Assembly (NCBI GenBank): GCA_015489035.1
Contig: WFMP01000016.1
Coordinates: forward strand, 1 to 5,826
Reading direction: 5' to 3'
From: Candidatus Altimarinota bacterium
GTDB taxonomy: Bacteria > Patescibacteriota > Gracilibacteria > Absconditabacterales > Absconditicoccaceae
Length of the DNA: 5,826 nt
Positions 1 through 5,826 of the stretch are shown here, one piece after another. Every line of letters starts with the position of its first letter. The first letter of the stretch is position 1. The translations under genes were made by a program, and so were the position numbers. Below the pieces are notes generated by a model that did no database searches, was not told where the DNA came from, and was given only the letters and a program-made list of their open reading frames with translations.

Positions 1-1773
1 ATCTCTATTTCAATTAACCCAAATATATATTTGATTTCTGTTATCTTTGGGAAGCATTCACATTTTAAAAATTCATAAGACAGGAGGAATTATAATTGCA
101 GCAAATAAACTTACCCAAAATACTAATTTGAATATTGTTCTTCTATATCCTCTTTTTTTATTCAAAAGATATCACATCATTCTCTCATATGATAAAGTTA
201 ATTTATTCTTTTTTTCTATATTATTTTTATTTTCTTTAGTCACTTTTGTATTTTTGGAAAAATAGTATGCTAAAAATGGATTTATACTAAATGCTATAAA
301 TAATGAAACTACTAATGAAATAATTACATATTTAGGTACTCATCACATGTAAGCTCACATCATCCCTGTTACAAAAAACATAGCAGTAAGTGCCAATATT
401 CTAGTAATTGTAGCTAATACAACTCAAGTTCATACCTCATCTACAGCTTTTAAAATAGCATGTTTTACACTTTCTCATTCTTTTCTTTCTTTTATATGTC
501 TTGCTATATTTTCTATAACCACAGTTGAGTTGTCTACAAGCATTCATAATGCTAGAATTAAGGCAAAAAGAACAATCCTATTTATGTTGTCTCATAAAAT
601 AAAAGCTATTAAAAATACTGTTAATAAAGTTAATGGAATAGCAAAAGCATTATTTATAGCATCCTTACCTCACAGATATACAAGTAGCACTAAAAATACT
701 ATAATAATACTTTCGAGAAGATTTATCATTAAAGAATTAGTAGCATTGTTTGCAACTTGTCATAAATCAGATATTTTTATTATTTTATAATTTGAAGGTA
801 ATTGTTTCTGAATATTTTTTAATTTTTTACTAATTTGATTGGATAAACTTACTGAATTAACTCAATGTTTTTTCGCAATCCCTATAAAAACAGCATTTTT
901 ATCTTTTCAAATTTGTTTTATATTACTATTTACAAATGTATATTGATTTATAGAAGGGACTCATCTAAATACAGAAGCAACTTCTTCGAGATAGATTGGT
1001 TGATTATCATAATTTCATACAATAAGTTTTTTTAATTTTCCTATACTGTCTAGATTCGCATCAATAGTTATATTTCATTCAATTTTATTTAATTTAATTT
1101 CTCATCAAGGAAATGTTAAGTTGTTTTTTTTGATAGCTTGATAAATTTGCATAATATCAATATTTTTCCCATTAAGTTTATTTATATTTGGTATAATATT
1201 TATATTATCTTTGAATCATCAAACTAGATAAAATACGCTTGTTCAAGGAATAAATCTTAATTCATTTTGAATATCTATAGCTGTTTTTCTTAATAAAATA
1301 TTTGTTTTTTCTATATTTCAAGTTTTATCTGTATTTACCAAAGCAAAGCTATAAATAGGAAAATCATTTGTATTCATAGATTTTATGATAGGATTTTTTA
1401 CTCAGATAGGTTTTTGTTCCATATTTTCAAAAATTTTATTATATAATCTTGTTGTGGCTTTCCCTCTGTTGGATCAAACTAAAAATCTTGCTGTTACTAC
1501 TCAAAAATTTTTATGAGCAACTCCATAAACATGATCTATTCACTTAATTTGATTTATTTTGTCTTCTAATGGTTCTACAACTAAATTATTTACTTCTTTA
1601 GATGAAAATCATGGTGCTGGTATAATTATATTGAAAGCAGGAACGGTTATGTCAGGATTGTATTGTTTTGGGATAACTACATAACTTCAAATTCAAGCAA
1701 ATATTATAATTAAAAGTAAAACTATAGTTACTTTTGTGTTTTCTATCCAGAATTGAGCAAACTTTTTGATCAT
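1..1773 (-). CDS. RND-family efflux permease, N-terminal 591 residues (3' end outside window)
   Basis: Inner-membrane proton-driven efflux subunit of the resistance-nodulation-division superfamily, AcrB/hydrophobe-amphiphile type. Read with TGA as Gly it is open from ATG at 1773 to the left edge. Visible in order: TM1 about residues 14-34 followed by VIPKQYNPDITVP; a periplasmic porter domain (about 40-345) with VVEPLED and KNAVFIGIAKKHGVNSVSLS; TM2 about 352-369; TM3 about 379-395; TM4 with LGMLVDNSTVVIENI (409-423); TM5 about 448-470; TM6 about 480-506; a charged cytoplasmic loop; TM7 about 552-570; then MLPKDNRNQIYIWV, which opens the second periplasmic domain. The order and spacing match the first half of AcrB, so the missing part should be about 450 residues. 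D414 matches the AcrB proton-relay D407, while N415 replaces D408, as in many LVDN-type RND proteins. Substrate cannot be inferred, and no membrane-fusion or outer-membrane partner is in view. The leader has no Shine-Dalgarno sequence. Confidence 0.93.
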
Positions 1774-1795
1774 TTAGTTAGAGATTTATTTTAAT

Positions 1796-1831
1796 AAAAA
1801 AACAGCTACAATATAATCTTTATAGCTGTTT
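1796..1831 (-). terminator. Intrinsic terminator of the HEPN-like/pseudouridine synthase operon
   Basis: A 9-bp perfect stem pairs 1800-1808 with 1823-1831 (arm core AACAGCTA/TAGCTGTT) around a 14-base loop. Read on the minus strand it is followed by a run of T (complement of the A run 1796-1802). It lies 29 bases past the pseudouridine synthase stop codon. Its loop also carries the predicted -10 box of the RND gene. Confidence 0.75.
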
Positions 1832-1837
1832 AGTCAA
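1810..1837 (-). promoter_or_regulatory. Predicted sigma-70-type promoter of the RND permease gene
   Basis: On the minus strand TTGACT (1837-1832) is followed after 16 bases by TATATT (1815-1810), so transcription should start near 1803, about 30 bases before the ATG at 1773. The -35 box lies just past the stop codon of the upstream pseudouridine synthase. The -10 box lies in the loop of that gene's terminator. The hexamers are seen directly; activity is inferred. Confidence 0.55.
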
Positions 1838-1859
1838 GTTTATTTTTGGAATATTCTAA

Positions 1860-2459
1860 TTATATAATATTTAATTTTTTACCTCATCTCCATTTGATAG
1901 GATGTATTCTGTATTGTTTAGGTTTTAATGTGCCTAACTCGTATTTTCAGTATTTTACTCTTGTAAGTACCAATACTTTGTAATCAAATGCTTTTAATAA
2001 TCTTCTAATGTGTCTTTTCTTTCAGTAAGTAAGCAATATTCTTACAAAATATCTACCTTTTGCATCCTTATGATAATGTATGTCATATACTTGTAAAAAG
2101 TCCATTTGTTTTCATTTCCATTTTGGATCATCAGTATTTTTTACATATTCTCCATCTTCTGTAATTAACATTCATTTTTTAAATTTATCTTTTAGTTGAG
2201 TTTTGAATGGTCTTGTGATTTCTACTTCATAAATTTTGAAAATTCTTCTAGAAGGGTGTTCAAATTCATTTACTAATTCTGGGACATTTGTTAGAAGTAA
2301 AAGTCATTGAGAATCTTTATCTAGTCTTCAAACATAGAAAAAGTCTTTTTCCCAAGATTTTGGTAAAAGCTCATAAATAGTCTTATTATGTTTATCATCT
2401 TTTGATACAACATATCAAATTGGTTTATTGAATGCAACGATTACAGGTTTAAAAGCCAT
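1860..2459 (-). CDS. RsuA/RluB/RluE-family rRNA pseudouridine synthase, S4-less
   Basis: 199 residues. Enzyme of the RsuA branch, which converts specific uridines of 16S or 23S rRNA to pseudouridine. The start of the catalytic core is seen as NKPIGYVVS (11-19). The active-site loop GRLDKDSQGLLLLTN (44-58) has the catalytic Asp at 47. IFKIYEVEITRPF (73-85) is the usual KxYxV strand. The C-terminal signature is YGKKRHIRRLLKAF (145-158), then LTRVKYGKYELGTLKPKQYR, matching the family's (N/K)RQ(V/I)RRM...L.R..iG...Lg.L. Gly44 and Gly52 are both encoded by TGA. There is no N-terminal S4 RNA-binding domain; the protein begins at the core, which is closest to RluE in size and layout. The exact target is not determinable, and RluE (23S U2457 in E. 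coli) is only an analogy. The start lies 22 bases after the upstream stop, so the two genes are probably co-transcribed; a terminator follows. Confidence 0.92.
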
Positions 2460-2481
2460 TTTTTGATTTTATAAAATTAAA

Positions 2482-3159
2482 TTATACTGTTTTATAATAA
2501 ACTATTAAATTATAACAAAACTCAGATAACATATAGATAGTTGCTTTTGGAATTAAGTCAAAGAAATATTCTCATTTTTTAAGAGTATTAAAATCTATAT
2601 TTATTTCAAATCAGTAGTTTTTTATTCAACTTTTTGGCAATATTTTTTGGTAATCTATTTCTAAATGTAATTTACCATCATTTATAGATTTTGACTTTAT
2701 TGTAAATATTTTTCTTTGTAATTCTCTGAAATCATGTTCATGCAATCTAACTTCAGGGTCAATATTGTGAGATAATATATTTCTAATAAATCTTAAACTA
2801 TACCGAAAAGCATCCATATTTTCTTTTTTTATCATAGAAAGTACCCAGTCTTTAAACTTTTTATCTTTTTCTATTCATTCAAGCATAGCTCATAAAATTC
2901 ATTTAAAAGCATTTATTTCTACAAAACTTGAGAAAAAATTATCTTTTTCTTGTTGAATATATAAGTTTTCCAAAGAATCTTTTATTTTATAACCTGACAA
3001 AACAAATCATTTTCCATCTTGGAAACGAAGTTTTATATTTTTTGCTTGTAAAGATAAGTTTTGTTCAGTGCTTAAATTTGCAAAAAATGTTCATAAGTGT
3101 AAGCACATAAAATTTCATTCTATTTGAGTAATTACATCATCTATGATAGCATAAGTCAT
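2482..3159 (-). CDS. Uncharacterised 225-aa protein with a possible HEPN-like RNxxxH motif
   Basis: I do not recognise the family with certainty. The frame runs from ATG at 3159 to TAA at 2482 with several TGA (Gly) codons, for example residues 15, 23 and 51. The N-terminal part (1-65) looks strand-rich (LQAKNIKLRFQDGKGFVLSG). The middle (75-150) looks helical and contains FRYSLRFIRNILSHN (118-132). In it R126-N127-I-L-S-H131 fits the R-N-x3-H form of the R-x4-6-H active-site motif of HEPN-domain RNases and RNA-binding proteins, at the end of a helix as is usual. The C-terminal part (160-200) again alternates like beta strands, followed by a short helix. No signal peptide or TM segment is seen. 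It is first in an operon with the pseudouridine synthase, 22 bases apart. No nucleotidyltransferase (MNT) antitoxin gene is adjacent. Function is unknown; the HEPN link rests on one short motif. Confidence 0.85.
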
Positions 3160-3191
3160 TTATTTTTATTTATTTTACTAAAATTAAGCTT

Positions 3192-3219
3192 AATATAAAT
3201 TTTTAACTACTAAAAACAA
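3192..3219 (-). promoter_or_regulatory. Predicted promoter of the HEPN-like/pseudouridine synthase operon
   Basis: On the minus strand TTGTTT (3219-3214) is followed after 16 bases by TATATT (3197-3192), predicting a start near 3185 and a leader of about 25 bases before the ATG at 3159. The surrounding DNA is very AT-rich, so chance matches are easy. The 16-base spacing matches the other promoters in the window. Confidence 0.4.
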
Positions 3220-3230
3220 TAAAAACTAAG

Positions 3231-3258
3231 TTGAAACTTTTCATAAAAACAATAAATT
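3231..3258 (+). promoter_or_regulatory. Predicted promoter of the truB operon
   Basis: TTGAAA (3231-3236), 16 bases, then TAAATT (3253-3258), predicting a start near 3265 and a leader of about 25 bases. An alternative -10 is TATTAT at 3264-3269 with a poorer -35. It is divergent from the minus-strand promoter, the two -35 boxes being 11 bases apart. The rest of the 3160-3290 gap is A/T tract with nothing else recognisable. Confidence 0.4.
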
Positions 3259-3290
3259 ACTGATATTATTTTAACTTTAAAACTTTAAAA

Positions 3291-3932
3291 ATGTTTTTTC
3301 TTGTAAATAAACCTAAGTGAGTAACTTCTCATGATGTGGTAGACAAATTTAAAAGAGTGTTTCATGGAGAAAAAATTGGTCATAGTGGAACTTTGGATCC
3401 TATGGCTACTGGTCTTTTGATAATTGCTATCAAGAGAGAATCTACAAAACATCTTGGAAAGCTACTTTGAATGGATAAAACTTACATTACAGAGATAGAT
3501 TTTTCTATTTTGACAGATACTTGGGATATGGATTATTATGATACAATTCAAAAATTTGAAATAGTAGAAAATTGAATTAAAAAAGATAATAAAACTATAA
3601 AGGCTCCAAGTTTAGAAGAAATTAAACAGAAATTAGATTTACTTATTCCAGAATGTGAGTTGCCTTTGACTATGTTTTCTGCTAAAAAAAGAGATGGAAA
3701 AAAACTTTATGAATTAGCAAGACAATGAATAGACCTGAAATTAAAACAAGTAATGAAAGTAAATTCTTATGAAATATTGGATTATGATTTTCCAAAACTA
3801 AAATTGAAACTTGATGTTGGTTCTTGAACTTATATTAGAAGTATTTGATATTGGCTTGGACAACAATTTGATTTGTGATGAACATTGACTATGCTTCATA
3901 GAGAAAGTATATGACCATTTAAATTGAAATAA
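3291..3932 (+). CDS. truB: tRNA pseudouridine(55) synthase TruB, short form
   Basis: Makes pseudouridine 55 in the T-loop of tRNAs. 213 residues. Family motifs in order: NKPKGVTSHDVV (6-17); HSGTLDPMATGLL (31-43) with the catalytic Asp36; KTY (63-65) with the stacking Tyr, followed by TDTWD (75-79); FSAKKRDGKKLYELARQG, the usual SAxKxxGxRxYExAR block; GSGTYIRSIG (177-186); and a terminal HRESIGPFKLK matching the conserved R..xGxF end of the catalytic domain. Nine in-frame TGA codons occur, two of them at invariant glycines (10 and 179), which anchors TGA as Gly. The protein stops where the catalytic domain ends. There is no C-terminal PUA or TruB-C domain, so it is about 100 residues shorter than E. 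coli TruB (314). No Shine-Dalgarno precedes the start; the ATG follows an A-rich leader. It is first in an operon with the DUF58 gene, 43 bases downstream. Confidence 0.96.
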
Positions 3933-3975
3933 TTTATTTTATTATGATTTTCTTTTTATCTTGTAATCCTGTATT

Positions 3976-4674
3976 ATGTTGCTTGAACAATTTTTAACAA
4001 GAATGTATGGTGAAAGATTTGCTTGAGAGTTTTCTTCAGAAGAAAAAGGTGATTGATATGATTTAGATGATTTTAGAGAATATCAAGTTTGAGATAATGT
4101 GAAAAGAATTAACTGGAAAATGCTTGCAAAATACGATAAAGAGTATGTTTCAGTTTATAAAATAGATAAAGAATCTGTTTTGGATATTTTCGTTGATAAT
4201 AGTATCAACTTAAAGTTTTTTGAAGATAAAATCAAAGAATATTTTAATTTGGTAGATATTTTGACTAAAAAGTTTTGAATTAAAAAAAATATTTACTATG
4301 TAAAAACTAAAAACCAGCTGTTTTGAGAGAAATATCTTGAACTGCACAAAAGTGATGATTTTCAAAATATCAATATTTATAATAAAAAGTCATACATAAA
4401 TGAAATATTAACATCTGAACAATATCAGACAAAACATTATAAACTTATACTTTCAGATTTTATGTTTATGGACAAAAAAAATACTGATAATCTTGTAAAT
4501 ACCATAAATAAACAGTTTTTTTCTCTTTTGCCTTTGAAAGAATATTTACAAAATAGTAGTTTTCCAACATTAAACTGATATTATGATAAAACTTTGTGTA
4601 AAGATTTGTTTGACGATTACATACAAAACATTGGCTTGCTACAGAATTACGGACAGGTAGAGGAAGTGAGGTAG
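3976..4674 (+). CDS. DUF58 domain protein (short, soluble form)
   Basis: 232 residues. DUF58 proteins carry a conserved motif followed by a von Willebrand A-like fold. They are typically encoded with MoxR AAA+ ATPases and VWA membrane proteins and are thought to act in envelope or complex assembly; their biochemical role is unsettled. The signature is clear here: FAGEFSSEEKGDGYDLDDFREYQVGD (15-40) and VKRINWKMLAKYDKEYVSVYK (42-62), matching G..S...G.G.EF...R.Y..GDd.R.IdW..sAr....v....E. The following strand LDIFVDNSINL (69-79) sits where a MIDAS-type DxSxS would be, but reads DNSIN, so the last Ser is Asn. There is no N-terminal TM hairpin; the protein starts right at the conserved region, like the MoxR-linked short type (about 290 residues), but is shorter. 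TAA just upstream in frame fixes the ATG at 3976. No moxR gene is in the window. The C-terminal third is divergent. Confidence 0.88.
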
Positions 4675-4737
4675 AATCATAAATCGTCCCTGAGAATAAC
4701 TGAAGAAAAAATATTTATAACTTAAAAATATTTGATT

Positions 4738-5193
4738 ATGTTAAAATCATATTGAGATAATAGTTTATGATATAGAATTATAACACTTTTGGTTTGATTA
4801 GCTTTTTTATTTTGACTTAATTTTTTACTTTTTGCTCCTTATATGTGAAAAACTTATGGTTATACTGAAGTTATAATAGTTATATTTTTATGATTAGCTT
4901 TGTTTTATCTTTTCAAAATGTTTAAATATGAATATACTATAAAAGATGATGCATTACTTATCAAATGACCTTTCAAATATTATAAAATACCTTTTTCTGA
5001 TATTCAAAAAGTTGAAGAAATAAAAAATATTCCTTTACATTACAAAGTAGGAATGAAATTTAATCCTTTTTCAAAAATACTATATTTGTGTGGATATGTA
5101 GATAAATGAATTATTTTAAAATTAGAAACACACGACATTGTAATTTGTCCAAGAAAATATCAAGATTTTTTTAAAAAACTACAAAATAAATAA
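4738..5193 (+). CDS. Two-TM membrane protein with a PH-like domain
   Basis: 151 residues. Two hydrophobic segments (about 13-33 and 43-60) form an N-terminal hairpin, and the rest should face the cytoplasm. The tail runs YEYTIKDDALLIKGPFKYYKIPFSDIQKVEEI (64-95) and GIILKLETHDIVICPRKYQDFFKKL (124-148). This is the layout of small bacterial PH-domain proteins: a strand with DD.L.IK, then .IPf.DI..V, ending in .I..sP....F...L. The fold assignment rests on pattern, not on strict residues. Such proteins have no single known role. It is the third gene of the truB operon, 63 bases after the DUF58 stop and followed by an intrinsic terminator. Pairing with DUF58 suggests an envelope function. Several Gly codons are TGA, including residues 6, 11 and 20. 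No Shine-Dalgarno is seen. Confidence 0.83.
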
Positions 5194-5222
5194 AAATACT
5201 ATCTGAAATATAATTTATAAAC

Positions 5223-5250
5223 TGTCTTTTCAAATAAAGATAATTTTTTT
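5223..5250 (+). terminator. Intrinsic terminator of the truB-DUF58-PH operon
   Basis: The stem TGTCTTT (5223-5229) pairs with AAAGATA (5236-5242) with one G-U pair and a 6-base loop, followed by seven T (5244-5250). It starts 29 bases after the TAA at 5191-5193. The stem is weak (one G-C pair), but position and T-run fit. Confidence 0.65.
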
Positions 5251-5260
5251 ATTCAAAAAT

Positions 5261-5288
5261 TTGACAAAAATAAATAAATCTCTAATAT
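5261..5288 (+). promoter_or_regulatory. Near-consensus sigma-70 promoter of the repeat-linker protein gene
   Basis: A perfect TTGACA (5261-5266), a 16-base spacer and TAATAT (5283-5288) predict a start near 5295 and a leader of about 35 bases before the ATG at 5330. It is the best promoter match in the window and lies directly after the preceding terminator, so the downstream gene is probably an independent, well-transcribed unit. Confidence 0.7.
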
Positions 5289-5329
5289 TGTTTATGTTAA
5301 TTTATATTTAATAATTAAACAAAAACAAA

Positions 5330-5826
5330 ATGACAGAAAAATTAGAATTTGGAAATACTTGAAGGTTATCAAATAAAGACTTGAAAGAATTACAAAAATT
5401 TAAAGAAAATCAATTAGAATGATTAGATGAAAAGAACTTAAAACAACTAAAAAAATCTTTACAAAAAGAAAGAGAATGATATAATAGTAGATCTAAAAAT
5501 AAACAATCAAAAGAGTGGATTGATGGTATGATAGATAAGGTTATAAAAGCAATTGATAAAGAAATAGATAAAGAAAAAACTCCTGTAGTTGAAAAACCAG
5601 CTCCAGTAGTTAAAAAACCAGCTTCAGTAGTTAAAAAACCAGCTTCAGTAGTTAAAAAACCAGCTTCAGTAGTTGGAAAAATTTCTAAACTTAAAGAAAC
5701 ATTGTCAGCTACTGGTGCAGAAAAAATATTTGATAGAAATTTAGAAAAAGGATTAAATCCTAAAACAACTACTATATTTACAGTAGGAAATCAAGTTTTG
5801 ATAATGAAGTTTGATAATGCTACAGA
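5330..5826 (+). CDS. Unrecognised charged protein with VVKKPAS repeat linker (3' end outside window)
   Basis: 165 complete codons are visible, then the window ends. I do not recognise the family. Residues 1-85 are highly charged, Lys/Glu-rich and probably helical (KDLKELQKFKENQLEGLDEKN), with coiled-coil potential. A Pro/Ala/Val/Lys linker (86-115) of four 7-residue units, VVEKPAP then three VVKKPAS, separates this from a more globular-looking part (116-165) with IFTVGNQVLIMKFDN, probably the start of a second domain. There is no signal peptide and no TM segment in the visible part, so a cytoplasmic protein is the default reading. Gly residues 11, 31 and 50 are TGA codons. The ATG follows an A-rich leader with no Shine-Dalgarno, behind a near-consensus promoter. 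It could be a structural or envelope-linked protein; nothing visible decides this. Confidence 0.85.
5585..5674 (+). repeat. 21-bp in-frame tandem repeat coding for VV(K/E)KPA(S/P)
   Basis: Four 21-base units (5585-5605, 5606-5626, 5627-5647, 5648-5668) plus the first six bases of a fifth. Units 2, 3 and 4 are identical base for base. Unit 1 differs at two positions, changing Lys to Glu and Ser to Pro. The unit length is a multiple of three, so copy-number change would keep the frame. Confidence 0.95.

Noticed and set aside
47..265. Plus-strand open frame of 72 codons preceded in the area by a CAGGAGG-like string.
   Set aside because: It lies wholly antisense to the RND permease, whose table-25 frame matches the family through this stretch. 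The SD-like string at 81-87 lies inside this frame and is part of Pro codons on the other strand.
530..790. Plus-strand open frame of 86 codons.
   Set aside because: Antisense to the RND TM2-TM4 region; no recognisable product.
2626..2835. Minus-strand 69-codon frame as an independent small gene.
   Set aside because: It is an internal piece of the 225-residue gene 2482-3159, cut only because TGA is treated as a stop under the standard code.
2928..3110. Plus-strand open frame of 60 codons.
   Set aside because: Antisense to the HEPN-like gene; its hydrophobic look comes from A/T-rich codons read backwards.
3944..3997. A 17-codon frame (MIFFLSCNPVLCCLNNF) overlapping the DUF58 start in another frame.
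   Set aside because: Very short with no SD or other support. It could couple translation, but nothing in the sequence shows that.
4709..4733. Paired AAATATTT copies before the PH gene as a terminator.
   Set aside because: A pure A/T stem with no following T run; chance is likely in DNA this AT-rich.
1..5826. Degraded region full of pseudogenes.
   Set aside because: The apparent stops are nearly all TGA at Gly positions; with code 25 the frames are intact and match family lengths.

Overview
The window is AT-rich DNA from a bacterium that reads TGA as glycine (translation table 25). This points to Absconditabacteria (SR1) or Gracilibacteria (BD1-5); the sequence does not separate the two. With the standard code almost nothing long is open. 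With TGA as Gly, seven long reading frames tile nearly the whole window. TGA falls on glycines that are invariant in known families: KPxGxTS and SxGTYIRS in TruB, and both glycines of GRLDxDSxGLLLLTN in the RsuA/RluE-type pseudouridine synthase. TGG is used for Trp, so this is not the mycoplasma code.

Minus strand, 1-3159: an operon of a 225-aa protein with a possible HEPN-type RNxxxH motif (2482-3159) and an S4-less RsuA/RluE-like pseudouridine synthase (1860-2459) ends at an intrinsic terminator (1796-1831). An RND-family efflux permease follows (start 1773, running off the left edge at base 1). Its predicted promoter lies across that terminator hairpin.

Plus strand, 3231-5250: from a divergent promoter region, truB (3291-3932), a short DUF58 protein (3976-4674) and a two-TM protein with a PH-like C-terminal domain (4738-5193) form a probable operon that ends at an intrinsic terminator (5223-5250). 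A near-consensus promoter (TTGACA-N16-TAATAT) then drives a charged, unrecognised protein (5330 to the right edge) with a perfect 7-residue tandem repeat linker.

Themes: two RNA pseudouridylation enzymes flank a possible RNase-fold protein, and an envelope-related set (RND pump, DUF58, membrane PH-like protein) sits around them. No Shine-Dalgarno motif precedes any of the seven starts; leaders are short and A-rich. No rRNA, tRNA, CRISPR array or insertion sequence was seen. Stretches without genes are all under 140 bases and are covered by the promoter and terminator entries.
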